Shown: piece by piece, positions 17,582-25,351 of the stretch | Numbering within the stretch: position 1 is the first letter of the stretch | How the letters are laid out: each line of letters starts with the position of its first letter | DNA from: Armatimonadota bacterium | GTDB taxonomy: Bacteria > Armatimonadota > Hebobacteria > CAIYQO01 | Direction of reading: 5' to 3' | Length of the DNA: 64,000 nucleotides | Assembly (NCBI GenBank): GCA_029553475.1 | Contig: JAKPKV010000126.1 | Span: 1-64,000, forward strand | Translations under genes and position numbers: made by a program | The notes under the pieces: generated by a model | Told to the model about the DNA's origin: nothing | The model's input: only the letters and a program-made list of their open reading frames with translations | Databases searched by the model: none

Positions 17582-17623
17582 TTGAGTCCGCGGGCATAAG
17601 GTGTTATCATATCAGGTGATATG
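17582..17623 (+). promoter_or_regulatory. vapBC promoter with overlapping palindromic operator
   Basis: TTGAGT (17582-17587), 17 bases, TATCAT (17605-17610). A perfect palindrome CATATCA-GG-TGATATG (17608-17623) overlaps the -10 element, the expected position for autorepression by a VapB ribbon-helix-helix dimer. A strong GGAGGTG ribosome binding site follows at 17634-17640. Confidence 0.7.
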
Positions 17624-17645
17624 TAATCACTTTGGAGGTGGTGAT

Positions 17646-17894
17646 ATGGTTCGTACGCAAATTCAATTGACCGAACGGCAAAGCCGTCGGCTGCATCAAA
17701 CGGCCAAGAGTAAAGGGATTTCTATGGCGGAGTATATCAGACGGGTACTCGAACAGGCATTGGACCGAGAGGCATTGCCTGATCAGGATGAAATCCGCCA
17801 ACGCGCGATTGCCGCGATAGGCGCGTTCACCAGCGGCGAGACGGATGTCGCGCGGCACCATGACCGATACCTCGCAGAGGCATATCGGTCATGA
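17646..17894 (+). CDS. vapB: VapB-like ribbon-helix-helix antitoxin
   Basis: An 82-residue protein: MVRTQIQLTERQSRRLHQTA is an Arc/MetJ-type ribbon-helix-helix (beta strand RTQIQLT, then two helices to about residue 40), and the acidic C-terminal part would wrap the toxin. Start 17646 follows GGAGGTGGTGAT. Its last four bases ATGA overlap the toxin start, giving translational coupling. Lower GC than neighbours. It probably represses its own promoter through the palindrome just upstream. Confidence 0.85.
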   Translation: MVRTQIQLTERQSRRLHQTAKSKGISMAEYIRRVLEQALDREALPDQDEIRQRAIAAIGAFTSGETDVARHHDRYLAEAYRS

Positions 17895-18280
17895 CGGTAT
17901 TTGTTGATACGTCGGCCTTTTATGCGTTACTCATCGCTGATGACGGGGACCATCCCGCCGCAGCATCGCGGTGGAAAGAACTGCTCACCAATCATGAGAA
18001 TCGCCTTTTCACTTCTAACTATGTTGTTGTTGAGACAGTTTCACTGTTACGCAGTCGTGTAGGCGTTTCAGCAGTAAGACGTTTCGTGGATGACATCCTT
18101 CCGGCAGTGAACATGATCTGGGTGAGTGAAGAGATGCATCTTGCAGCTGTTGGACTTATGCTCGCGCATGGACGCCGTGGTCCGAGTCTCGTGGACTGCT
18201 CATCCTTCATCCTCATGCAAGAGTTCCATATTCCGCACGCATTTGCCTTTGATGCGCACTTCACGCGTCAAGGCTCCTAA
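17891..18280 (+). CDS. vapC: VapC-like PIN-domain ribonuclease toxin
   Basis: A 129-residue PIN domain with the acidic metal-binding residues in place: Asp6 (FVDTSAF), Glu48 (VVVETVS), Asp102 (SLVDCSSF) and Asp121 (FAFDAHF). VapC toxins are Mg-dependent endoribonucleases, commonly cleaving initiator tRNA or 23S rRNA; the target here is unknown. Coupled to vapB through an ATGA overlap. Lower GC than the flanking sugar genes, which it separates; together with its own promoter this suggests a horizontally gained cassette. Confidence 0.9.
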   Translation: MTVFVDTSAFYALLIADDGDHPAAASRWKELLTNHENRLFTSNYVVVETVSLLRSRVGVSAVRRFVDDILPAVNMIWVSEEMHLAAVGLMLAHGRRGPSLVDCSSFILMQEFHIPHAFAFDAHFTRQGS

Positions 18281-18304
18281 CCATCCATCACGTCAGGAGT
18301 TCCC

Positions 18305-19696
18305 ATGCTATCCCCCACAATCGGCCTGCTCCCGCTCTATATCGCGCTGTACGACGACGCGCTGCCCGAATTGCGTTACGCCTTCGACGATTTTCGCACC
18401 GAGGTGGAGGCGGGGTTCGCGCGGCAGGGGATTGAGGTGGTGGCGGCGCCCATCTGCCGCGTGCGGTCGGAGTTCGCGGCGGCGCTGGAGGCGTTCCGGC
18501 GGGCGGCGGTGGACGGCATCGTGACGCTGCACCTCGCCTATTCGCCGTCGTTGGAGTCGTGCGCGCTGCTCGCGGCGATGCCGCAGCCGATCCTCATGCT
18601 CGACGTGACGCCGGACGCCGCCTTCGGGCGGGACGTGGATCCGCAACGGCTGCTGTACAACCACGGCATCCACGGCGTGCAGGACCTGGCGGCGATGCTG
18701 CGGCGGATGAAGAAGGACTATCACGTCATCGCCGGGCATCTGAGTGACCCGTCGGTGATGCGGCGCGCGGGCGAGTTCGCCCGCGGGGCGAAGGCCGCCG
18801 GCGCGCTGGCGGTGACGCGGGCGCTGCGCGTGGGGCCGTCTTTTTCCGGCATGGGCGACTTCGCGGTGGAACCGGACGTGTTGCGGCGCCGGCTGGGCAT
18901 CGCCGTCGAGGAGATCGCGCTCGAGGCGCTGGAAGCGGATGTCGTCGCCGTGCCGGAGGCGGACGTCGCGGCGGAGATGGCGCGTGACCTGGCGGCATAT
19001 GACGCCGACGTGCCCGCCGCCGTGCACGCCCGCTCCGCTCGCCTGGGGCTGGGGCTGCGGCGCTACCTGGAGCGGGGCGGCTACTCCGCGTTCAGCATGA
19101 ATTTCCTCGCGTTCGACCGCGCCGAAGGGCCGCTCTCCACCGTGCCGTTCCTGGAATGCTGCAAGGCGATGGCGCGCGGCATCGGCTACGCGGGGGAGGG
19201 CGACGTGCTCACCGCCGCGCTGGTGGGGGCGCTGGCGGCGGGGTTCGGCGACACCTCCTTCACCGAGATGTTCTGCCCCGACTGGGCCGGCGGCACCGTC
19301 TTCCTCTCGCACATGGGCGAGTGCAATCCCGCCATCGCCGCCGGAAGGCCGCGGCTGTATGAGAAGGAATATCCCTTCACCGCCGCGCAAAATCCCGCCG
19401 CGCTGGCCTGCGCGCCGCGACCGGGGCCGGCGACGCTGGTGAATCTGTCGCCCGGACCGGACGAGACCTTCCGGCTCATCATCACGCCGGTGGAGCTGCT
19501 CGACGACGGCACCCATCCCGACCTGGTGAACGCGGTGCGCGGCTGGTTCCGCCCGCCCATGCCCACCGCCGCCTTTCTGGAAGCCTACTCGCAGCTCGGC
19601 GGCACCCACCACTGCGCCCTCACCCTCGGCCATCACGTGGAGGGGATGCTGGCCTTCGCCCGTCAGGCGGGGATGGAAGGGTGCGTGATTGAGTAA
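18305..19696 (+). CDS. L-fucose/L-arabinose isomerase-like protein
   Basis: A 463-residue protein of the FucI/AraA-like fold (COG2407 type): three alpha/beta domains, N-terminal IGLLPLYIALYDDALPELR, middle LMLDVTPDAAFG and YNHGIHGVQDLAAML, then FTEMFCPDWAGGTVFLSHMGECNP near residues 318-340, where Glu, Asp and His would bind Mn. Function as an aldose-ketose isomerase is likely but the sugar is unknown; many members are functionally uncharacterised. TCAGGAGTTCCC precedes the start. A degenerate GTCATC microsatellite follows the stop, in the 229-base gap before the next gene. Confidence 0.75.
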   Translation: MLSPTIGLLPLYIALYDDALPELRYAFDDFRTEVEAGFARQGIEVVAAPICRVRSEFAAALEAFRRAAVDGIVTLHLAYSPSLESCALLAAMPQPILMLDVTPDAAFGRDVDPQRLLYNHGIHGVQDLAAMLRRMKKDYHVIAGHLSDPSVMRRAGEFARGAKAAGALAVTRALRVGPSFSGMGDFAVEPDVLRRRLGIAVEEIALEALEADVVAVPEADVAAEMARDLAAYDADVPAAVHARSARLGLGLRRYLERGGYSAFSMNFLAFDRAEGPLSTVPFLECCKAMARGIGYAGEGDVLTAALVGALAAGFGDTSFTEMFCPDWAGGTVFLSHMGECNPAIAAGRPRLYEKEYPFTAAQNPAALACAPRPGPATLVNLSPGPDETFRLIITPVELLDDGTHPDLVNAVRGWFRPPMPTAAFLEAYSQLGGTHHCALTLGHHVEGMLAFARQAGMEGCVIE

Positions 19697-19925
19697 TCGT
19701 CATCGTCGTCGCTGTCGTCATCGGAGGATAACGCGGTGATAATCATGCGATGTCTTTTCAATCTTCTGGCGAAGGCATCATCCCGGGGTGAACATGCGGT
19801 TCATTGGGGCGGGCGCTCTTGCTGACGGGTATTTTCATCGCAGCCAACCTCGATTGCATCGGGGAGGCAGTCACCGCTGTATTGAGCAACGTCAGAATCG
19901 AAAAACCGAGAATCGAGCGAGTATC

Positions 19926-20990
19926 ATGACCGACATCCCCCTGTCTCACGTCTTCACCTATACCGACGTTGACCGCGCCTACTGGGCGGAGCACCTGGAA
20001 GACTGGATGCCCGCGCGGCTGGTGGATGCGCACGTGCACTTCATGGATGACCGCTACCGCATCGAGACGATCACCGAGGCGATGCGGCGGCAGTACTGGG
20101 TGAACGAGCTGGTGGCGGCGCAGCCGGCGGAGACGCTGGCGCACTGTTACCGCACCGTCTACCCCGGCCGCGCGGTGACCTGCGTGGGGATGGGCTTTGC
20201 CGGGCTGGGGTGGGAGACCGAGGGCGGCAACGCCTACGTCATCGAGCAGGCGCGGCGCTACGGCTGGCGCGCGCTGGCGGTGGTGCGCCCCACCTGGGTG
20301 GCGGAGCAGGTGGCGTGGCTGCTCGACCAGCCGGGGGTGATCGGCGTGAAACCGTATTACTCGCTCATCGGCTGGGACCGCGACACCCGCGACCGCTACC
20401 TGGAGGCGAGCATCTTCGACTTTCTGCCCCATCACCAGCTTGAGGTGCTGAACGACCGCCGCGCCTGGGTGACGCTGCACGTGCCGAAGGCCGACCGCCT
20501 GGGGCACCCGGACAATCTCCGCGAGATCAGGGAGATTCGCCGGCGCTATCCGCGCATCATCCTCGTCATCGCCCACCTGGGGCGCAGCTACACGCTGCCG
20601 CATGCCGAGGAAGGGCTGTTGCCATTGGCGGACGAGGAGGGACTCTACTTCGACAACTCCGCCGTGCTCAATCCGGCGGTGCACGCGCTGGCGCTGCGCG
20701 CGCTGGGGCCGTCGCGCATCCTCTACGGCACCGATAACCCCGTCTTTTACCTGCGCGGCCGCCGGCAGTGGCACGGGCGCACCTACGTCAACCGCACCAG
20801 CTACCCGTTTTACTTCAACAGGGAGCGCGAGGCGCCGGAGATCGAGGCGACCTATACGCTGTATATGTACGAAGCGCTGAAAGCGCTCAAAGACGCTTGC
20901 GCCGCCGTGGGCGTGGGCCGCGCCGGCGTAGAGGCCATGCTCCACGACAATGCCGCGCGCCTGCTGCGCACCGCGAATACGCAGGAATAA
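19926..20990 (+). CDS. Amidohydrolase-2-family metal-dependent hydrolase
   Basis: A 354-residue TIM-barrel protein. LVDAHVHF (Asp34, His36, His38) supplies the first metal ligands, WVTLHVPK and ILVIAHLGRSYTLP the later His residues, and ILYGTDNPVFYL the conserved Asp near the end of the barrel. This is the amidohydrolase_2 pattern (gamma-resorcylate decarboxylase, 2-pyrone-4,6-dicarboxylate or L-fuconolactone hydrolases). In this sugar locus a lactonase role is attractive but inferred. ATG 19926 is the start; the longer frame begins in non-coding sequence. The ribosome binding site is weak (GAGCGAG). Confidence 0.8.
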   Translation: MTDIPLSHVFTYTDVDRAYWAEHLEDWMPARLVDAHVHFMDDRYRIETITEAMRRQYWVNELVAAQPAETLAHCYRTVYPGRAVTCVGMGFAGLGWETEGGNAYVIEQARRYGWRALAVVRPTWVAEQVAWLLDQPGVIGVKPYYSLIGWDRDTRDRYLEASIFDFLPHHQLEVLNDRRAWVTLHVPKADRLGHPDNLREIREIRRRYPRIILVIAHLGRSYTLPHAEEGLLPLADEEGLYFDNSAVLNPAVHALALRALGPSRILYGTDNPVFYLRGRRQWHGRTYVNRTSYPFYFNREREAPEIEATYTLYMYEALKALKDACAAVGVGRAGVEAMLHDNAARLLRTANTQE

Positions 20991-21062
20991 GTCGCCATGT
21001 CGCGAAAAGGTGACGTCAACGGGGACGGTCCCCGACGCGCTGATTTTTCTGGAGGTCATCCC

Positions 21063-21839
21063 ATGTCCAGCCTGCAAATCGGTATTTTCGCCGACAACCT
21101 GAAGCTCCCGCTGCGCGAGGGCATCCGCACGGCGGCGGCGCTTGGCGTGGCGTCGTTTCAGATGTTCACCACGCATGGCGAGGTCTTGCCGGACAACATG
21201 GCGCCGGCCGCCCGCGCGGAGTTCCGCCAGTTTTATCAGGATTGCGGGCTGCGGCTCTCCGCCACCTGCGCGGATTTCGGGCACGGCTTCGTGGATGCCG
21301 AGCGCAACCGCGCGCTGGTGCCGATGCTCTACCAACAGGTGGAGCTGGCGGTGGACCTGGGGGCCGACATCATCACCACGCACATCGGCGTGGTGCCGGA
21401 GACGCCGGACGCCGTCTGGGAGACGCTGCGCGCGGCGCTGAACGACATCGGCCGCTACGCGGAGGAGCACGGCGTGCGCCTGGCCACCGAAACCGGCCCG
21501 GAGAGCGGCCCGGTGCTGCGCGCGCTGCTGGAGACGCTGGACACGGGCGGGGTGATGGTCAATTTTGACCCCGCCAACCTGACGATGGCCGGCTACGACC
21601 TGGACGAGGCGTTGGACGCCCTGCTGCCCTACGTGGTGCACACCCACGCCAAGGACGGCTGGCGCGACCCCGGCCAGTGGCGTGAGGCGCCGCTAGGCGA
21701 GGGGGACGTGGACTGGCCCCACTACGTCGCCCGCCTGAAAGCCGCCGGCTACGCCGGCGCCTACACCATCGAGCGCGAGGCCGGCGATGACCCCATCGGC
21801 GACGTGGCGCGCGCCATCGCCTTTTTGCGGCAGTTTTGA
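21063..21839 (+). CDS. Sugar phosphate isomerase/epimerase (xylose isomerase-like TIM barrel)
   Basis: A 258-residue AP_endonuc_2-fold protein. Metal-ligand motifs are RLATETGPE (Glu), VNFDPANL (Asp), VVHTHAKDG (His) and YTIEREAG (Glu), as in tagatose/psicose epimerases, hydroxypyruvate isomerase and IolE/IolI. Substrate unknown. A perfect TGGAGGT ribosome binding site precedes ATG 21063. It closes the plus-strand sugar locus, 72 bases after the amidohydrolase. A paralogue is at 44343-45164. Confidence 0.85.
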   Translation: MSSLQIGIFADNLKLPLREGIRTAAALGVASFQMFTTHGEVLPDNMAPAARAEFRQFYQDCGLRLSATCADFGHGFVDAERNRALVPMLYQQVELAVDLGADIITTHIGVVPETPDAVWETLRAALNDIGRYAEEHGVRLATETGPESGPVLRALLETLDTGGVMVNFDPANLTMAGYDLDEALDALLPYVVHTHAKDGWRDPGQWREAPLGEGDVDWPHYVARLKAAGYAGAYTIEREAGDDPIGDVARAIAFLRQF

Positions 21840-21859
21840 AAATACTGGTGGAAGGCGAT

Positions 21860-22020
21860 CGTCCTTGGAGGCAGATCTGCGCGGTATGGCACGAAGATCG
21901 GAAGAAGGGAAGACACGAAGATTGGTTTGAAAAGGGCGGGAGTTACGCGCGGGCGGTGGGGAGAGATTCGGGAGTGGCAATGACGCGCGCGGCGCGACGG
22001 CGTCTCGCCCGCCAGGAGAG
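21860..22020. repeat. Second copy of the 1985-2265 dispersed repeat
   Basis: GAAGGGAAGACACGAAGATTGG is the complement-strand counterpart of 2026-2048, and GCGGCGCGACGGCGTCTCGCC (about 21990-22010) matches 2234-2254. The gap 21840-22081 has no gene. Confidence 0.5.
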
Positions 22021-22056
22021 GGAGAAATAACGGGGCAGGCCGCGCGGCCTGCCCCG
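22020..22056 (-). terminator. Terminator of the ABC/TPR operon
   Basis: On the minus strand a 13-bp perfect stem CGGGGCAGGCCGC/GCGGCCTGCCCCG (22031-22056) is followed by TTATTTCTCC, 25 bases after the TPR-protein stop. The T-rich tail makes intrinsic termination plausible. Confidence 0.6.
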
Positions 22057-22081
22057 TTGCGCGTGATATGCGCATGCGTGA

Positions 22082-23095
22082 TTAGTGGTCGTGATCGTGA
22101 TCGTGGTGGTGGTCGTGGCCGTCGCCTTCGTGGTGTTCGTGGCCGTGGGCGTCGCTGCCGAACATCGCGGCGCTGGGGCTCATGCCGTAGGTGTCGCGGT
22201 GCTTGGCTTCGGCTTCTTGCTGCTCTTTCAGCCATTCCTTGTCATACATGTGCGCTTTCAGGTCGTTGATGTTGTTGGTCGCCGCCTCGTCGGCGGGGTC
22301 CGCGTCCAGGCAGTATTCATAGACGGCGATGGCCTTTTTGAAGAATTCGGGGTCGCTCCGGATGATGCCGAGTTTCTTATAGATGTAGGCGAGGCGATGG
22401 CCGTGGATGGAGGGCATCCACTTCCGTTCGAGTTCTTCGCTCTGGATCAGGCGCCCGGCGCGGAAATCTTTCAATTCCTGCACCGTATAGGGCTTGAACG
22501 CCTTCGGCACGTCGTAGGCCGTGCCATCCACCGTCACCTTGCCGGTATTCAGCACCACGGCTTCCAGCACGTCGCGGGCTTTCTCATACTCGCCCATGCG
22601 CTGCATGTAGAGCCAGGCCAAGTCGAAGTAGGGACGCGGCTTATCCTTGTTCTCGAAGAGCGCGCGCAGGTAGACCTGCTCGCCGTCGGTGAGATATTTG
22701 GCCTTCAGCACCACGTCATCGGTGTAGGTGTGCAGGTTCCACGCCAGGTGCCAGCCGTACACCGACCACGCTTCCAGGAAGGTGGGGTTGAGGGTGACGC
22801 AGGATTCCATCGGCTGCACCATCTCATACGGCTTGCCCTCGTGGAAGAGGGTATCGGAATACGCCCAGAGGATATTCGCCACCAGGTAGCGCTGGCCGCC
22901 GAGCATGGCGTAGATGGCCGGCGTGCCGGCGCCGCCTTTGAAGATGACGTCGGTCATCGCCTGGCCTTCGCGGACCGGCGGGCGCCACTTCCAGGTATCG
23001 GGATTGCAGGTATACTGATCCAGCGGCCAGCGGATGATGAAGACGGCCACCGCCAGCAGGATGAGGATGATGGTCGAGCGACGTCGGGCTTCCAT
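22082..23095 (-). CDS. Membrane-anchored TPR-like protein with His/Asp-rich C terminus
   Basis: A 337-residue protein. Residues 8-23 (TIILILLAVAVFIIRW) are one membrane anchor. The remainder is helical with tetratricopeptide-like spacing (YFDLAWLYMQRMGEYEKARDVLEA, FFKKAIAVYEYCLDADPADE). The last 20 residues are almost only His, Asp, Glu and Gly, from HGHEHHEGDG to the end, a potential metal-binding tail. It is the last gene of an operon with an ABC-2 permease and ATPase; the permease lies 15 bases upstream. It may be an accessory subunit or a periplasmic scaffold for the exporter, perhaps metal-sensing. No function is established. Confidence 0.7.
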   Translation of the reverse strand: MEARRRSTIILILLAVAVFIIRWPLDQYTCNPDTWKWRPPVREGQAMTDVIFKGGAGTPAIYAMLGGQRYLVANILWAYSDTLFHEGKPYEMVQPMESCVTLNPTFLEAWSVYGWHLAWNLHTYTDDVVLKAKYLTDGEQVYLRALFENKDKPRPYFDLAWLYMQRMGEYEKARDVLEAVVLNTGKVTVDGTAYDVPKAFKPYTVQELKDFRAGRLIQSEELERKWMPSIHGHRLAYIYKKLGIIRSDPEFFKKAIAVYEYCLDADPADEAATNNINDLKAHMYDKEWLKEQQEAEAKHRDTYGMSPSAAMFGSDAHGHEHHEGDGHDHHHDHDHDH

Positions 23096-23110
23096 TCGCG
23101 CGGCCCTCCT

Positions 23111-23899
23111 TTACAGCTCGCGATAATTGAAAATCAGCACGGCCAGCGCCAGCGCGATGATCAGGTAGAGAATGCCGACGCCCAGCGGGAGTAGCGATGC
23201 CTGGAACAGTTCCGCGGGAGTGGAGACGCCCAACTGCACGATGGCATAGCGCAGGTCCATCGCCTGGAAATTCGGGATGAGCTTCTGCACGACCTGGGTG
23301 ATGGCGGCGGAGATCGGCGAATTTTCGCCGTGCGAGGCCATGTTCGCCAGGTACTGCGAGGAGTTCCCGATGAACCAGATGACCATCGAGACGATGATGG
23401 TGCCGATCCACGACATGAAGGTGGAAAAGAAGACGATCAGCCCGGACAGGATCACGAGCTGGGCGTAAATCATCACCACGCCGAAGAGCAGCCGCCAATC
23501 GAAGCTGTGCACCTTCAGGTAATAGACCAGGAAGAAGAGCACGGAGAGCATGCCCACCGTGATGCCGTTGATGCCGATGGCGCCGAAGAACTTGCCCAGC
23601 ACGAATTGCCAGCGCCGCACCGGTTTCGACAGCACCGGATAGACGGTGCGCTGATCCACTTCGCTGGGGATCATGGTGAAGCCGGTGAGGATGGCGATCA
23701 TGGCGCCGAGGATGGCGATAATCGCCAGGCCGGCGTCCACGATGGTGCGGCGCACCGCCCCCGGCTCCAGCGAACTGGTGGAGGTGGCGCCGATGATCAT
23801 CAGCGCGGCCAGCACCAGCAGCACGTTCAAGACGACGCCGCGCAGCACGCCGTTGATGGTGGTGCCGGCGATGAGGAAGATCGGACGAACTCTGAACAT
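23111..23899 (-). CDS. ABC-2 type transporter permease
   Basis: A 262-residue integral membrane protein with about six hydrophobic segments (VVLNVLLVLAALMIIG, LAIIAILGAMIAILTGF, GITVGMLSVLFFLVYYL, LVILSGLIVFFSTFMSW, TIIVSMVIWFIG, ILYLIIALALAVLIF), the ABC2_membrane layout. The cytosolic loop EVDQRTVYPVLSKPVRRWQFVLGKF is typical of NosY-like permeases and contacts the ATPase. Encoded 60 bases after the ATPase gene. The substrate of this exporter is not indicated. Confidence 0.88.
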   Translation of the reverse strand: MFRVRPIFLIAGTTINGVLRGVVLNVLLVLAALMIIGATSTSSLEPGAVRRTIVDAGLAIIAILGAMIAILTGFTMIPSEVDQRTVYPVLSKPVRRWQFVLGKFFGAIGINGITVGMLSVLFFLVYYLKVHSFDWRLLFGVVMIYAQLVILSGLIVFFSTFMSWIGTIIVSMVIWFIGNSSQYLANMASHGENSPISAAITQVVQKLIPNFQAMDLRYAIVQLGVSTPAELFQASLLPLGVGILYLIIALALAVLIFNYREL

Positions 23900-23930
23900 A
23901 CCTTATCCCTCGAATGATGAACGATGACGG

Positions 23931-23952
23931 GCCGCGCCGGGCGCGGCCCGCG
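23931..23952 (-). other. Intercistronic GC hairpin between ATPase and permease genes
   Basis: GGGCCGCGCC and its complement, two bases apart, in the 60-base gap. Without a U-run it is unlikely to be a full terminator; it may stabilise the upstream message and set the ATPase:permease ratio. Confidence 0.4.
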
Positions 23953-23959
23953 ATGACGG

Positions 23960-24979
23960 TTATTTCTTCTTCTTGCCGGTGGATTTCTTGAGCGTATCCA
24001 CCGTGCGGCGCAGGTCTTCCTCGCCGACGGCCTTGAGGAACTGCTCTTCCAGCGTGGACTGCGGGCGGGTGATTTCCACCAGCTGCCCGCCCTGGTCGCG
24101 TACCTGGCCCAGCGCGGCGTAGATGTCATCCAGGCTGTGGGCGCGGATGATGACCACGTCGCCGTGCACGTCCGGCGCCAGCCCGGCCTCTTTCAGCGCG
24201 CCGATGGCCTCGCGGCTGAGCTCGGTGGCGACGAGCTGCCAAACCTGGCTCTCCGGCACCAGCTCGGAGACCGGGCCGGCGGCGATGAGCTGGCCGCGAT
24301 GGAGGATGGCCACGCGGTCGGCGACGGCTTCCACCTCGGAGAGCAGGTGCGAGCAGAGCAGCATGGTGCGGCCCTGGCGCTTCTGCTCGAGGATGAACTG
24401 ACGCACCTGCACCGTGCCGATGGGGTCGAGGCCGTTCGTCGGCTCGTCGAGGATGAGCAGCTCCGGCTCGTTAATCATCGCCTGCGCGATGCCGATGCGC
24501 TGGCGCATGCCGCGCGAATAGGCGCGGATGGGCAGGTCGGCGCCGCGCTCGTGCAGGTCCACCATCTTCAGCAGCGCTTCCGCGCGCTGCGCCAGCACGT
24601 CCTCCGGCACATCGCAGAGCTTGCCGTACAGATGCAGCAGCTCGCGGCCGTTGAGGAATTCGTAGAAGTAGGGCGCCTCCGGCAGGTAGCCGACCCGCGC
24701 CTGCACGGAGGCATCCCCCGCCGGTTTCCCGAAGAGCGACACCTCGCCGCTGGTCGGAAAGAGCAGGCCGAGGAGGATCTTCATCGTGGTGGTCTTGCCC
24801 GATCCGTTCGGCCCTACGATGGCGAAGGTCTCGCCCCGCTCAATCGTCAGGGAAAGATCGCTGACCGCGTGAAGCTCTTTCCCCATCATCAGGCGGTAGG
24901 TCTTGCTGAGGTTGCGGATCTCCACCACCGAAGCGGTCACGGGCGGGCTGACCGCCTGTTCCGTTGCCGTTGCAACCAT
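23960..24979 (-). CDS. ABC transporter ATP-binding protein
   Basis: A 339-residue nucleotide-binding subunit. Walker A GPNGSGKT (56-63), ABC signature YSRGMRQ (154-160), Walker B LLILDEP (174-180) and the switch His in LLCSHLLSE are intact. The 90 residues after the core form the extended C-terminal domain of the CcmA/NosF-type exporters (DUF4162-like), ending in a Lys-rich tail. It pairs with the ABC-2 permease downstream. AAAGGAG lies 11 bases before the start, a rather long spacing. Transcribed from the strong promoter at 25063-25091. Confidence 0.93.
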   Translation of the reverse strand: MVATATEQAVSPPVTASVVEIRNLSKTYRLMMGKELHAVSDLSLTIERGETFAIVGPNGSGKTTTMKILLGLLFPTSGEVSLFGKPAGDASVQARVGYLPEAPYFYEFLNGRELLHLYGKLCDVPEDVLAQRAEALLKMVDLHERGADLPIRAYSRGMRQRIGIAQAMINEPELLILDEPTNGLDPIGTVQVRQFILEQKRQGRTMLLCSHLLSEVEAVADRVAILHRGQLIAAGPVSELVPESQVWQLVATELSREAIGALKEAGLAPDVHGDVVIIRAHSLDDIYAALGQVRDQGGQLVEITRPQSTLEEQFLKAVGEEDLRRTVDTLKKSTGKKKK

Positions 24980-25062
24980 GAGATGATGGCTCCTTTGCGC
25001 ATAGACGATGTGTCACCACAGACGGCAGCGCGGCTGCCGCGTTCCCGCATTCAGTCGGCTCA

Positions 25063-25091
25063 AGTATAAAGATGCGCCCGGTCAGTGTCAA
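25063..25091 (-). promoter_or_regulatory. Near-consensus sigma70 promoter for the ABC operon
   Basis: On the minus strand TTGACA, a 17-base spacer, TATACT; predicted start about 25056, giving a leader near 75 bases. Upstream, 25092-25351 (to the AdoMet synthetase stop) shows no gene or clear signal. Confidence 0.75.
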
Positions 25092-25351
25092 GGAAGGCTG
25101 TTGCCTCGCGCCTGACGGCACGACTCTCGACGCCGCGGGGCGCGCCGAGATCATCCTGCTCTTACCCCCGCGCGGAGGTCGGTAAACCGGCGAGGAAGCG
25201 GCGCCGGGCGGGGGAGGGGACGTGATGGCGTGAGCAGTGGGGGAGGAAACAGGACTTCTCGGGACTGCCGCCCACGATGGCAGCGGGGCAGGCGTCGGGA
25301 CATTCCCGACACAGACTTGGCGGCGCATTGTCCTCCGCAGCCCGCCGCACC

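Noticed and set aside
22085-23194. 369-codon plus-strand frame opposite the TPR protein
   Set aside because: Antisense shadow; the minus-strand frame has a membrane anchor, TPR spacing and operon context.
24980-25351. Possible SAM riboswitch or small gene near the AdoMet synthetase
   Set aside because: The region is downstream, not upstream, of the synthetase gene; it contains only the ABC operon promoter and no protein-like frame.
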